The notes under the pieces were generated by a model that saw nothing but the letters and a program-made list of their open reading frames with translations, was not told where the DNA came from and ran no database searches. A stretch of DNA of 64,000 nucleotides from Leifsonia sp. Root4. Lineage in GTDB: Bacteria > Actinomycetota > Actinomycetes > Actinomycetales > Microbacteriaceae. Shown here piece after piece: positions 1-8,532 of this stretch; within the stretch, counting starts at the first letter, position 1, and every line of letters begins with the position of its first letter. The position numbers were made by a program, and so were the translations under genes. The DNA lies in contig NZ_LMDN01000004.1 in the NCBI RefSeq assembly GCF_001425085.1, forward strand, positions 342,123 through 406,122. The letters are read 5' to 3'.

Positions 1-1169
1 GGCCCGAACAGCGGCGAGTGATTCGACGGCACGTCTTCCGGCATCCGCCCCGTACGCATGAAGTCGGCGAAGAGGGCCGGCTCGAATCCACCGAGGAACC
101 AGTAGACGAGCGGCACCCCCGCCGCGCTCGCGAGCACGCCGACGTCTTCGCTGCCGGAGACCATGCCCGGGTCGATCACGCGATCCTCTCCGAGGGCGCG
201 GCGGAGGGCGGCCGCGGTGCGCTCGGTCGCCTGCGCGTCGTTGACGGTCAACGGGAAGTGCTCCTCGAACAGGATCTCGGGCTCGCGGGTGGCGCCGGAT
301 GCCGCGGCTTCCGCCTTCGCCATCCTCTCGATCGCGGTGATCACCTTCCCGCGCACGGCGTCGTCGAAGGTGCGCACGCTGAGACCGAGGCTCGCCTCGG
401 ACGGGATGATGTTGTTCTTGGTTCCGGCGTGCAGCTGGCCGACGGTCAGCACGGCGGCATCGTTCGGTGCGATCTCGCGCGAGACCACGCTCTGCAGGCG
501 CACGGTCAGCGACGCGGCCATGAGAACGGGGTCGATCGTGGTCTCCGGCCGGGAGCCGTGGCCGCCCTCGCCGTGCAGGCGCACGGTGATCGAGTCGGCC
601 GCAGCCATCGCCACGCCGGCATGGACGCCGACCCAGCCGGCTGGGAACGGCGCGACGTGCTGGCCGAGCACCACGTCCGGGCGCGGGATGCGCTCGAACA
701 GGGGGTCGTCGACCATGGCCTGGGCGCCGCCGCCCCACTCCTCTGCCGGCTGGAACACGGCCACGAGCGTTCCGCTCCACTCCGCGCGCCGGGCGACGAG
801 CTGCTCGACCGCTCCGAGCAGACAGGTGACGTGGACGTCGTGCCCGCAGGCGTGCATGACCGGGACGTCGTTGCCGTCGGCATCCGTGCCGCGCGCCGTG
901 CTGGCGTAGTCGAGGCCGGTCTGTTCGAGCACGGGCAGGCCATCCATGTCGGCCCGCACCAGCACGGTGCTGCCGACGCCGTTCTCGAGCACGCCGACGA
1001 CGCCGGTCTGGCCGATGCCCGTGGTCACGGCGAGGCCGAGGGAGCCGAGGCGCTCGGCGACGATGCCTGCCGTGCGGTGCTCCTGGAAGGAGAGCTCGGG
1101 GTTCGCGTGCAGATCGCGGTAGATCGCGGCGAGGTCGAGGGGGCTGGCGGCTGCGGCGTCGGTGCTCAT
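1..1169 (-). CDS. M20-family zinc amidohydrolase (3' end outside window)
   Basis: Zinc-dependent amidohydrolase of peptidase family M20, IAA-amino acid/hippurate hydrolase type, which releases an amino acid from an acyl amide; the substrate cannot be read. About 389 residues are present and the gene leaves the window at the left edge, so perhaps 20-40 C-terminal residues are missing. The metal-binding motif HACGHDVH (residues 105-112) and the catalytic pair E142-E143 in FQPAEEW are intact, followed by the dimerisation domain. The ATG at 1169 is chosen because a TAGGCT hexamer (1182-1177, minus strand) lies 7 nt upstream, suggesting a leaderless mRNA. It lies 185 bp downstream of the LacI-type gene on the same strand. 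No signal peptide, so probably cytoplasmic. Confidence 0.9.
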   Translation of the reverse strand, partial: MSTDAAAASPLDLAAIYRDLHANPELSFQEHRTAGIVAERLGSLGLAVTTGIGQTGVVGVLENGVGSTVLVRADMDGLPVLEQTGLDYASTARGTDADGNDVPVMHACGHDVHVTCLLGAVEQLVARRAEWSGTLVAVFQPAEEWGGGAQAMVDDPLFERIPRPDVVLGQHVAPFPAGWVGVHAGVAMAAADSITVRLHGEGGHGSRPETTIDPVLMAASLTVRLQSVVSREIAPNDAAVLTVGQLHAGTKNNIIPSEASLGLSVRTFDDAVRGKVITAIERMAKAEAAASGATREPEILFEEHFPLTVNDAQATERTAAALRRALGEDRVIDPGMVSGSEDVGVLASAAGVPLVYWFLGGFEPALFADFMRTGRMPEDVPSNHSPLFG

Positions 1170-1354
1170 GCCCGTCAGCCTATTGGGCAGAGCTCACCCT
1201 CGTGCCACCGCCGATCGTGTGCCCGTCACGGCCCGGTCGCCGTGCGCTCGGCCGGAGTTTCGGGCGCCGCGCCGGTGCGGGCGGTCGCGTCGGCGGCGTG
1301 TCGACCGGATCTCCGGCCGACGGTACACAGCCCGGGCCGGGTCCCGGCCGGGTC

Positions 1355-2422
1355 TCAGTCGGAGTGAGGGGGCGCGGCGGTGGTGTTGCCCTGGTGGAAC
1401 ACGCTGCTGAAGCAGCGACCGTGCGGGTGCTCACCGGCCAGCATCTGCACCAGCGCCTCGCCGGCCGCGCGCCCCTTGGCCGCTGACGGCTGCACGAGGG
1501 TCGTCAGGTCGTATGGCGCGAGGCCGTCGACCTGCACGCCGTCGAAGCCGAGCACGCTGACGTCGCCGGGAACGCTGAGGCCGAGTTCCTCCGCCGCCCT
1601 GATCACTCCGGCCGCGAGTAGATCACTCTGGGCGATCACCGCGGTCGGCCGCGTCTCGGGGTCGGCCAGGAGGCTGAGCGCAGCCAGCCGCCCCGCCTCG
1701 ACGTCGCTCGCGGTCGCAACCACTCCCCCGATTTCGGGGAAGACGGCTCGCGCACCAGCGATGCGCTCGCTCGTCGTGGCTGAGGTGCTCGCGGCCTCCC
1801 GCTCCGGGGTGAGGGGCCCGCCGAGACGGTCGGGGTCCAGGGGCAGCGTCACCAGCGCGACCCGGCTGTGGCCGAGGGCGCGCAGGTGCTCTGCGCCGCG
1901 GCGCGTTGCATCTTCGTTGTCGATCGAGATCTCGATGATGTCCTCGCCTGCGTGCCCCTCGATGGCGACCATCGGGATGCCGCGCTGGCGCAGTTGCGCG
2001 ACGGAGTGGGCGAGCCGCGGGCTGCAACCGATCAGCGCGACCGCGTCGACGGGGGCGTTGCCGACGTTCACGGCACCGTCGCCGGTGTCGGTCAGCAGCA
2101 GCAGGCCGGCGCCGATCGACGCGATGCCGTCGGAGATGCCGTCGAGCATCTGGATCTTCACCGGGTCGAGGAAGGCCGCGCGCACCCGCTCCTCGAGCAC
2201 GACGCCGACGATGCCGGAGCGGCCGCGGCGCAGCGACTGGGCGCGGGGATCCGGGCCGGCGTAGTTGAGTTGGCGTGCAGATTCCAGCACGCGTTCCCGT
2301 GTGGACTCCGACACCGGGCCGGAGCCGCTGAAGGCGAGCGATGCGGTCGACGGCGAGACGCCGGCGTGGGCCGCGACGTCGGCGAGGGTCGGCCGGGGAT
2401 GGGGTGCCGCGGCATCCGTCAT
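1355..2422 (-). CDS. LacI-family transcriptional regulator
   Basis: Sugar- or metabolite-responsive repressor of the LacI/GalR family, 355 aa. The N-terminal helix-turn-helix reads TLADVAAHAGVSPSTASLAFSG, with the hinge helix near residue 55, followed by a periplasmic-binding-protein-like effector domain to the C-terminus. The ATG at 2422 is preferred over an upstream in-frame ATG at 2473 because AGGAG sits just before it and the HTH then begins at the usual distance from the N-terminus. It is divergent from the MFS gene at 2588; a perfect 16-bp palindrome in the shared gap is the probable operator. Inference: it controls itself and the transporter. The effector is unknown. Confidence 0.92.
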   Translation of the reverse strand: MTDAAAPHPRPTLADVAAHAGVSPSTASLAFSGSGPVSESTRERVLESARQLNYAGPDPRAQSLRRGRSGIVGVVLEERVRAAFLDPVKIQMLDGISDGIASIGAGLLLLTDTGDGAVNVGNAPVDAVALIGCSPRLAHSVAQLRQRGIPMVAIEGHAGEDIIEISIDNEDATRRGAEHLRALGHSRVALVTLPLDPDRLGGPLTPEREAASTSATTSERIAGARAVFPEIGGVVATASDVEAGRLAALSLLADPETRPTAVIAQSDLLAAGVIRAAEELGLSVPGDVSVLGFDGVQVDGLAPYDLTTLVQPSAAKGRAAGEALVQMLAGEHPHGRCFSSVFHQGNTTAAPPHSD

Positions 2423-2505
2423 CTCGTCGCTCCTCCGCGCTCTGTGCCAACAAGACGTGGCCGCACCGGGCAAGACGCGCTTGACCGGCTTCCGCCCACC
2501 TCGGT

Positions 2506-2537
2506 AGTTTAGACGGATCGAATCGATTCGATACGAT
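2506..2537. promoter_or_regulatory. LacI-type operator between divergent -10 boxes
   Basis: ATCGAATCGATTCGAT (2517-2532) is a perfect 16-bp palindrome with the central CG usual for LacI-family operators. It lies between a plus-strand -10 candidate TACGAT (2532-2537) facing the MFS gene and a minus-strand TAAACT (2511-2506) facing the regulator, so one bound dimer could block both promoters. The site is read directly; regulator assignment is inference from position. Confidence 0.7.
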
Positions 2538-2587
2538 GGATCTCAGGCGCGAACGACACCGCCTCCACCACCGAGCATCGGGAACGC

Positions 2588-3856
2588 ATGTCAGAGTCGA
2601 CCTCACCATCCACCACGACACCGTCGGCGGTCGTGCCCGCGACTCAGCGCCGCGGCCTCGGGGCCTGGCGCAACGCCGTGTTCACGATCTTCTTCCTCAG
2701 CGGCCTCAGCGTCGCCAGCTGGGTCGCCCGCATCCCCGCCGTGCGCGACGATCTGGAGATCTCGCTCGACACCGTCGGTCTCGTGATCCTCGGCATGTCG
2801 GTCGGCTCGATCATCGGCCTCACCTGCTCCGCTGCCATCCTGGCCCGCTTCGGTGCGCGCATCGGCATGATCTTCAGCCTCTGCCTCGTCGCCGGTGGCC
2901 TCGTCTTCATCGGGCTCGGCAGCAGCGTGTTCGGTGTGCTGCCGGTGATCGTGATCGGCATGGCGATCTTCGGATTCGGCAACGGCGCCGTCGACGTGAT
3001 GATGAACGTCGAGGGCGCGGCAGCCGAGCGTGAGATCGGCAAGACGCTGATGCCGCTCATGCACGCCTTCTTCAGCTTCGGAACCATGGCGGGCGCGGCG
3101 CTCGGCGCCGGCGCATCGGCCATGCACCTGCCGGTCGCGGCCCACCTTGCCGCCATCGCGCTGCTCATCGTCGTCGCGGTGTTCATCACCGTGCGCTTCA
3201 TCCCGATCCGCGAGTCGGTCGGCGACGACCCGCACACGGCGGCGCCGCGCCAGCCATGGGTCGCCCGCCTCCGCGAGAACCTCGCCGTCTTCGCCGACAC
3301 CCGTCTGCTCCTCATCGGCGTCATCGTGCTCGGCACCTCCTTCGCCGAGGGCTCAGCAAACGACTGGATCGCCCTCGCCGTCGTCGACGGCCACGGCTTC
3401 GACAACACGACGGGCGCCATCGTCTTCGGTGTGTTCGTGACCGCGATGACCGTCGCCCGCGTCGCCGGCGGCCCAATCCTCGACCGCTTCAGCCGGGTTC
3501 CCGTGTTGCGCGTCTGCGCCGCGCTCGGCATCGCCGGCCTCTCGCTGTTCATCTTCGGCGGCGGCAGCCTGCCCGTCGTCATCGTCGCCACCGTGTTGTG
3601 GGGGCTCGGCTGTGCGCTCGGCTTCCCCGTCGGCATGTCGGCGGCCGCGGATGACGAGAAGCACGCCGCGGCCCGCGTGAGCGCCGTCGCGATCATCGGC
3701 TACTGCGCGTTCCTGGCCGGCCCGCCGCTGCTCGGCTTCCTCGGCCAGCAGTTCGGCATCCTGAACGCCCTGATCGTGCTGCTCGGCCTGCTCGTGCTCG
3801 CCGGGCTCTGCGCTCCGGCGGCCCGCGAGACGTCGCGCCGCATTCCCGCCAACTAA
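2588..3856 (+). CDS. MFS transporter
   Basis: Major facilitator superfamily permease of 422 aa, the normal size for a 12-helix carrier. A hydrophilic N-terminus of about 25 residues precedes regularly spaced hydrophobic helices, with a central cytoplasmic loop near residues 205-235 (ESVGDDPHTAAPRQPW). The first loop carries WVARIPAVRDDL, as in the YbjJ-like subgroup often found with sugar regulators. Substrate unknown. It is divergent from the LacI-type gene with the palindromic operator between them, which suggests effector-controlled uptake or export. Start ATG 2588 has only a weak ribosome site (GGGAA). No downstream partner on the same strand within 80 bp. Confidence 0.88.
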   Translation: MSESTSPSTTTPSAVVPATQRRGLGAWRNAVFTIFFLSGLSVASWVARIPAVRDDLEISLDTVGLVILGMSVGSIIGLTCSAAILARFGARIGMIFSLCLVAGGLVFIGLGSSVFGVLPVIVIGMAIFGFGNGAVDVMMNVEGAAAEREIGKTLMPLMHAFFSFGTMAGAALGAGASAMHLPVAAHLAAIALLIVVAVFITVRFIPIRESVGDDPHTAAPRQPWVARLRENLAVFADTRLLLIGVIVLGTSFAEGSANDWIALAVVDGHGFDNTTGAIVFGVFVTAMTVARVAGGPILDRFSRVPVLRVCAALGIAGLSLFIFGGGSLPVVIVATVLWGLGCALGFPVGMSAAADDEKHAAARVSAVAIIGYCAFLAGPPLLGFLGQQFGILNALIVLLGLLVLAGLCAPAARETSRRIPAN

Positions 3857-3927
3857 CGGCAACCCGAGCGGATCCCATGCAGCCAGTGCACGGTCGGCGC
3901 ACAGCCGGGGCGGCATCCGCCAGCGTC

Positions 3928-3939
3928 TAAACTCGTACG
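3928..3939 (+). promoter_or_regulatory. -10 element of nucS, leaderless
   Basis: TAAACT (3928-3933) is followed by exactly six bases and then the GTG start at 3940. There is no Shine-Dalgarno sequence. The arrangement places transcription start at or next to the initiation codon. Confidence 0.6.
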
Positions 3940-4635
3940 GTGCGCCTTGTCATTGCTACCTGTTCCGTCGATTACGCCGGCCGCCTCGCCGCCCACCTGC
4001 CGCTGGCGAAGCGCCTGCTGATGGTCAAGGCCGACGGCAGCCTGCTCGTGCACTCCGACGGGGGCAGCTACAAGCCGCTCAACTGGATGAGCCCGCCGTG
4101 CACCCTCGCGGTCGGCGAGCCGAGCGCGGAGCAGGCCGAGGCCGGCATCACCGAGCTCTGGACCGTGACGCACACGAAGACGGCGGACAAGCTCGTCGTG
4201 AGTATCTATGAGGTCGAGCACGACAGTGCCCACCCACTCGGCATCGACCCCGGCCTGCAGAAGGACGGCGTCGAGGCCCACCTGCAGAAGCTCCTGGCCG
4301 AGCAGATCGAGTTGCTCGGCGACGGCCACACCCTCGTGCGGCGCGAGTACATGACGGCGATCGGGCCGGTCGACATCCTGGCGAAGGATGCCGCGGGCGG
4401 CTCCGTCGCCGTCGAGCTCAAGCGCCGCGGCGACATCGACGGCGTCGAACAGCTCACCCGCTACCTCGAGCTGATGAACCGCGACCCGCACCTCGCGCCG
4501 GTGCACGGGGTGTTCGCGGCGCAGGAGATCAAGCCGCAGGCACGCACCCTGGCCGAGGACCGCGGCATCCGCTGCCTGGTGCTCGACTACGACGCGATGC
4601 GCGGCCTCGACGACGGCCACCACCGCCTGTTCTGA
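3940..4635 (+). CDS. nucS: Mismatch-specific endonuclease NucS/EndoMS
   Basis: DNA endonuclease that cuts both strands at mismatches in actinobacterial non-canonical mismatch repair, replacing MutS/MutL. Length 231 aa matches the family. The N-terminal dimerisation/DNA-binding domain is followed by a RecB-like nuclease core with D145 (GPVDIL), E159 and K161 (VELKRR). The C-terminus ends HHRLF, resembling the sliding-clamp-binding tail of the family, so it probably works with DnaN, which is also encoded in this window. GTG start at 3940; the -10 six bases upstream implies a leaderless transcript. Stands alone between the MFS and HAD genes. Confidence 0.95.
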   Translation: MRLVIATCSVDYAGRLAAHLPLAKRLLMVKADGSLLVHSDGGSYKPLNWMSPPCTLAVGEPSAEQAEAGITELWTVTHTKTADKLVVSIYEVEHDSAHPLGIDPGLQKDGVEAHLQKLLAEQIELLGDGHTLVRREYMTAIGPVDILAKDAAGGSVAVELKRRGDIDGVEQLTRYLELMNRDPHLAPVHGVFAAQEIKPQARTLAEDRGIRCLVLDYDAMRGLDDGHHRLF

Positions 4636-4700
4636 GTGCACTCCGGGCGACACCCCGGCGCGAAACCCAAGCGAAAGCGGAGTTTCACAGGCGGGGAACC

Positions 4701-4712
4701 TAGGATGGCTCG
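4701..4712 (+). promoter_or_regulatory. -10 element, leaderless HAD gene
   Basis: TAGGAT (4701-4706), six bases, then GTG at 4713; no Shine-Dalgarno sequence. Same geometry as upstream of nucS. Confidence 0.6.
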
Positions 4713-5390
4713 GTGAGTACCCCGACTTTGACCACCGCGACCGCGCTGTGGTCCGCCATTCTCTTCGACCTTGACGGCACCATCACCGACTCGGCTCCCG
4801 GCATCACAGCATCCCTCGCGCGCACCTTTGAGACGCTCGGACGCCCCGTCCCAGATGCCGCAGAACTGCTGGCATACGTCGGCCCGCCCCTGCTCGACTC
4901 CTTCCGTGAGCGCGCCGGCATGAGCGAGGAGCAGGCCTGGGAGGCGATCAACGCCTACCGCGCCGACTACAACGGCTCCGCCATCGACACCGCGGTCTAC
5001 CCCGGCGTCGCCGGCCTGCTCGAGCGCATCCACGCTGCCGGCGTTCCGTTGGCGCTGGCCACGAGCAAGCCGGAGTCCGTTGCCGTGCGCATCCTCGAGA
5101 ACTTCGGCCTCGACCGCTACTTCACCGTGATCTGCGGCGCGACCGACGACGAGAGCCGCAGCGCGAAGGCCGACGTCGTCGCCGAGGCGATCCGTCGCCT
5201 CAGCGCGCAGGGTGTCGACGTCAGCCGCACCGTCATGATCGGCGACCGCAGTTACGACGCCGTCGGCGCCGCGGCCAACGGCATTCCCACGATCCTCGTC
5301 GAGTGGGGCTACGGCTCCCCCGCCGAGGCCGTCGACGCCATCGGTACCGTGTACTCGACCGACCAACTCGCGAAGAAGCTCCTCGGCTGA
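4713..5390 (+). CDS. HAD hydrolase, phosphoglycolate-phosphatase-like
   Basis: Phosphatase of the haloacid dehalogenase superfamily, Gph/PGMB branch, 225 aa. Motif I FDLDGT places the nucleophile at D19 and the acid/base at D21; motif II is LATSKP; motif IV is MIGDRSYDAVGA near residue 175. The helical cap lies between motif I and about residue 90. These features show a small-molecule phosphatase, but the substrate (phosphoglycolate or another sugar phosphate) cannot be fixed. GTG start 4713 is supported by the -10 hexamer six bases upstream. Monocistronic or loosely linked to the DUF2804 gene 33 bp downstream. Confidence 0.88.
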   Translation: MSTPTLTTATALWSAILFDLDGTITDSAPGITASLARTFETLGRPVPDAAELLAYVGPPLLDSFRERAGMSEEQAWEAINAYRADYNGSAIDTAVYPGVAGLLERIHAAGVPLALATSKPESVAVRILENFGLDRYFTVICGATDDESRSAKADVVAEAIRRLSAQGVDVSRTVMIGDRSYDAVGAAANGIPTILVEWGYGSPAEAVDAIGTVYSTDQLAKKLLG

Positions 5391-5423
5391 CCACGCCCCA
5401 CCCCGACGACGGAGTTCCCGACG

Positions 5424-6461
5424 ATGCGAACCCAGACGACCCATGAGCGCGAGCTCACCGCGCCCGTCGCGCTCTGCCTGCCGAACGGCCGCCTGAACCC
5501 CGCGGCGGTCGGCTGGGCGCGGCATCCGCTGGTCGGCACCGACGGCATCGGCCACGGCGGCTTCGGCTGGGGGCGTAACAAGCGCTGGGAGTACTGGGCG
5601 GTCACCACGCCGACGCACATCGTCGGCATCACGGTGTCAAGCCTCGACTACGCGAGCCTGCACCAGCTCTGGGTCAAGGATCGCCGAAGCGGCGAGGAGA
5701 TCGACCTCGTCGCGATCAGCCCGCTGAGCGGCAGCGCGACCCTGCCCGGCACCCTCGGCGCCGGCTCCGCCCGCACCCGCACGAAGAATCTGAACATCGA
5801 CATCGACGAGCTCGGCGGGGCGGATGCCGGCTCCCCCGGCACCCGACTGCGCGCCGTCTCGCCCCGGGTCACCATCGACGTGCTCGCCGAGCGACCTCCC
5901 GGCCACGAGGCCATGGGCGTCGTCGTGCCGTGGAACGACCGCCTGTTCCAGTACACGGTCAAGGACGTCGCCCGGCCGGCCGGGGGCACGATCACGATCG
6001 ACGGCGTGAGCCACCGACTGCCGCGTGGCCAATCCTGGGCGGTGCTCGATCACGGCCGAGGACGCTGGCCGTATTCGATGACGTGGAACTGGGGAGCGGC
6101 ATCCGGCATCGTCGACGGACGCACGATCGGGCTGCAGCTCGGCGGCAAGTGGACGGCGGGAACGGGCTCGACCGAAAACGCGCTCTCGGTCGACGGGCGC
6201 ATCACCAAGTACGGAGACGAGCTGGACTGGGAGTACGTGCAGGGCGACTTCCTCGCGCCGTGGCGGATCCGCGGCGAATGTCTCGACCTCGTCTTCACGC
6301 CGGAGTTCGACCGCTCCTCGCAGACGAACATGCTCGTGATCGGCTCGGAGACGCACCAGTGCTTCGGCACATACTCGGGCACCGCGATCGATGAGAACGG
6401 GACGACGCTGCGGATCGACGGCCTCTTCGGCTGGGCCGAGCACGTGCACAACCGCTGGTAG
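5424..6461 (+). CDS. DUF2804 domain protein
   Basis: Protein of 345 aa recognised as DUF2804, a beta-rich family without a proven reaction. Typical stretches are the N-terminal RWEYWAVTTP, the central MTWNWGAASG, and the C-terminal FGWAEHVHNRW, which ends the protein. No signal peptide or membrane segment, so cytoplasmic. Resemblance of the family to AttH/hydroxyneurosporene-synthase-like folds suggests lipid or isoprenoid binding, but that is inference. ATG at 5424 follows GGAG in ACGACGGAGTTCCCGACG at about 9 nt. Same strand as the HAD gene but no evidence of functional coupling. Confidence 0.82.
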   Translation: MRTQTTHERELTAPVALCLPNGRLNPAAVGWARHPLVGTDGIGHGGFGWGRNKRWEYWAVTTPTHIVGITVSSLDYASLHQLWVKDRRSGEEIDLVAISPLSGSATLPGTLGAGSARTRTKNLNIDIDELGGADAGSPGTRLRAVSPRVTIDVLAERPPGHEAMGVVVPWNDRLFQYTVKDVARPAGGTITIDGVSHRLPRGQSWAVLDHGRGRWPYSMTWNWGAASGIVDGRTIGLQLGGKWTAGTGSTENALSVDGRITKYGDELDWEYVQGDFLAPWRIRGECLDLVFTPEFDRSSQTNMLVIGSETHQCFGTYSGTAIDENGTTLRIDGLFGWAEHVHNRW

Positions 6462-6529
6462 GCGCAACGGCCGCGTGATCGGTCGCGACGGTGTGCGTGC
6501 GCACCCACCGCGAGACGACCGCGGACCGC

Positions 6530-7105
6530 TCAGCCGACTGCGGCGGTCGCCGTCTCAATCAGCGCGGCGGCCTCGCGGGGGTTCACCCGGCTGAGCAGGA
6601 GTGAACTCGCGGTGATCGCGACGAAGAGCCGGGCGCGCCGCTCGACCTCGTGCGCGGGTGCGCCGGCATCCGCCCGCCCCAGCACCGTCTCGAACGTCTG
6701 CTGAAGCGCCGCCCGATAGTCGTCGACCACCGCGCGCTGCCGCTCGTCCCGCCCGGCGATCCCGCTGGCACTGTTCAGCAACAGACAGCCGCGGCGGGGC
6801 GAGCTCGCCGGGGTCGTCGTGATGAACGCCGACAGCGTCGCCCAGTAGTCACGCAGCGCGGCCACGGGGTCGTCAGCGCCACGCAGCCGGGCGAGCCGCG
6901 GGGCGATGACGGTGTCGAGATAGTCTGCGACCGCGGCGTCGTAGAGCCCGCGCTTGCTCTCGAAGGTGCGATAGAGGCTGGACCGGTTGAGCCCGGTCGC
7001 CTGCTCCAGGTCGGCCAGCGAGGCGGCCTCGAAGCCCTTGTCCCAGAAGACATCGCGTGCGGCGGCGACGGCCGTCGCGGTGTCAAAGGCCTGTGTGCGC
7101 CCCAT
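6530..7105 (-). CDS. TetR-family regulator
   Basis: TetR/AcrR-type repressor of 191 aa. The helix-turn-helix covers about residues 25-45 (SLADLEQATGLNRSSLYRTF), and the C-terminal ligand domain ends at 191. ATG 7105 is chosen because GGGAGGG lies directly upstream; extending to an ATG at 7177 would run through the operator region. Divergent from the DUF1304 membrane-protein gene at 7240, a common pairing, and the shared gap carries two GAACCGATCG repeats. Inference: it represses both itself and the DUF1304 gene. Ligand unknown. Confidence 0.9.
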   Translation of the reverse strand: MGRTQAFDTATAVAAARDVFWDKGFEAASLADLEQATGLNRSSLYRTFESKRGLYDAAVADYLDTVIAPRLARLRGADDPVAALRDYWATLSAFITTTPASSPRRGCLLLNSASGIAGRDERQRAVVDDYRAALQQTFETVLGRADAGAPAHEVERRARLFVAITASSLLLSRVNPREAAALIETATAAVG

Positions 7106-7132
7106 GCGCCCTCCCGTGTTCACGATCGACAG

Positions 7133-7173
7133 TTGCGAACCGATCGTTTCCATTCTATAGTGAACCGATCGGT
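7133..7173. promoter_or_regulatory. Divergent promoter with TetR-type repeats
   Basis: Plus strand: TTGCGA (7133-7138), 17-bp spacer, TATAGT (7156-7161), reading toward the DUF1304 gene. Minus strand: TAGAAT (7157-7152) reads toward the TetR gene. GAACCGATCG occurs at 7137-7146 and 7162-7171; the second copy extends into the palindrome ACCGATCGGT (7164-7173). The two copies bracket the -10 region, as expected for a repressor site. Confidence 0.65.
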
Positions 7174-7239
7174 ACACAATAATACCAGCCGACGCCCGGG
7201 CGGTGATCCCGCCCGCTTCCGTCAGAAAGCAGTTGAGCC

Positions 7240-7626
7240 ATGCTCGCCCTGAGCCTCGTCTTCCTCGGCATCGCGGCCGTTATCCACGTCTACATCTTCG
7301 TTCTCGAATCCCTGCGCTGGACGGCGCCATCGACGCGCAAGACCTTCGGAACGAGTGAGGCGGATGCCGAGACGACCAAGCCCCTCGCCTTCAACCAGGG
7401 CTTCTACAACCTGTTCCTGGCGATCACCGTCGGCGTGGGCATCGCGATGGCCGGAAACGGCGCGCTCGCGCCCGGAGCCGCCCTCCTGTTCGCGGGAGCC
7501 GGATCGATGGTCGCAGCCGGACTCGTCTTGCTGATCTCGGATCGCCGCAAGGCGCGTGCGGCGATCGTGCAGCTGGCCGCCCCGGCCATCGGCCTGATCC
7601 TGTTGCTGATCACGCTGCTCGGCTGA
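7240..7626 (+). CDS. DUF1304 membrane protein
   Basis: Small integral membrane protein of 128 aa, the usual DUF1304 length. Four hydrophobic segments are visible at about residues 2-24, 52-70, 75-97 and 105-127. The family signature HVYIFVLESLRW (residues 16-27) and the NQGFYNLFLA segment (52-61) are present. Function of the family is not established; its regular pairing with TetR or MarR regulators suggests a stress or drug response, which is inference. Promoter and repressor repeats lie in the 134-bp gap upstream. Confidence 0.87.
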   Translation: MLALSLVFLGIAAVIHVYIFVLESLRWTAPSTRKTFGTSEADAETTKPLAFNQGFYNLFLAITVGVGIAMAGNGALAPGAALLFAGAGSMVAAGLVLLISDRRKARAAIVQLAAPAIGLILLLITLLG

Positions 7627-7662
7627 CGCGCACCAGCCGCCAAGGCTGCCCTGCTGCTGCCG

Positions 7663-8532
7663 CTAGGAGACGATGCCGGGCGTCGTCGAGACCACGGCCA
7701 TGATCACGTTCATCATCTGCGCGAACCAGACGATCACCAGAACGAGCGAGAGCACGCTGACCGCGAGCGTCGCCCACATCGGGGCGAAACCCCTGCCGGC
7801 CTGGCGCTTGACGACAATGGAGCGCCCGATCACGTAGACCAGATTGCTCAGAATCGCCCACGCCCAGTGGAAGCGCCGCGGGTAGCCCTGCTGGCCGAGC
7901 CAGCGCCAGTCGAGCACGGCGAGCACGATCATCGCCGCCGCGATCACCCAGCTGCCGACGCTGAGCAGCAGGTAGCCGGGGTCGAGCAACATCGAGTTGG
8001 CTGCGAGCGGGTCGGTCACCGAGGCGATCATGAAGCCCTCGAAGTCCCAGGCGAAGAGCGTGAACACCGACAGCAGCGGAAGCAGCGTGTACGCCCAGAT
8101 CAACCAGTTCGCCGTCGGCGTGCCCTCCGGCACCCGACCCTGCGTCATCGTCATGCCGTATGGCTGCGCCGCATACTGCTGCCCGGTGTACGACTGGGCA
8201 GCGTAGGGCTGGGCCGCGTAGGACGGCGCAGGCGTCTGTGCCGAGTAGGGCTCCGCGGATGACTGGCCCGTGTAGGACGGAGCGACGAACGGCTGGGCCG
8301 CGACCGGCTGCACGGCGGTTGACTGAACAGGGGCCGGCTGAACGGCTGGTGCCATCTCGCCGTACTTCGGCACCGTCGGCATCGCCGCGGCCACCGCGGG
8401 GACCGCCGGAGCGACCGGCTGCGGCACGGGAGTGGTGTGATCACTCCACCGGGCGCCATCCCACCAGCGCAACTGCGCGGCATCCTGCGGGTCGGCGTAC
8501 CAGCCGGCGCTCGGCAAGCCATTCGTGGTCAT
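7663..8532 (-). CDS. DUF2510 domain membrane protein
   Basis: Membrane protein of 289 aa. Residues 8-35 form a DUF2510 motif (GWYADPQDAAQLRWWDGARW), a short tryptophan-rich module common in actinobacterial membrane proteins. A long linker rich in Ala, Gln, Pro and Tyr (about residues 40-130) contains imperfect AQPY/AQSY/TGQ repeats. Four hydrophobic helices follow between about residues 145 and 285. No enzymatic motif; role unknown. Its ATG overlaps the stop of the upstream HAD gene by 4 bp (8529-8532), so the two are translationally coupled. Confidence 0.82.
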   Translation of the reverse strand: MTTNGLPSAGWYADPQDAAQLRWWDGARWSDHTTPVPQPVAPAVPAVAAAMPTVPKYGEMAPAVQPAPVQSTAVQPVAAQPFVAPSYTGQSSAEPYSAQTPAPSYAAQPYAAQSYTGQQYAAQPYGMTMTQGRVPEGTPTANWLIWAYTLLPLLSVFTLFAWDFEGFMIASVTDPLAANSMLLDPGYLLLSVGSWVIAAAMIVLAVLDWRWLGQQGYPRRFHWAWAILSNLVYVIGRSIVVKRQAGRGFAPMWATLAVSVLSLVLVIVWFAQMMNVIMAVVSTTPGIVS

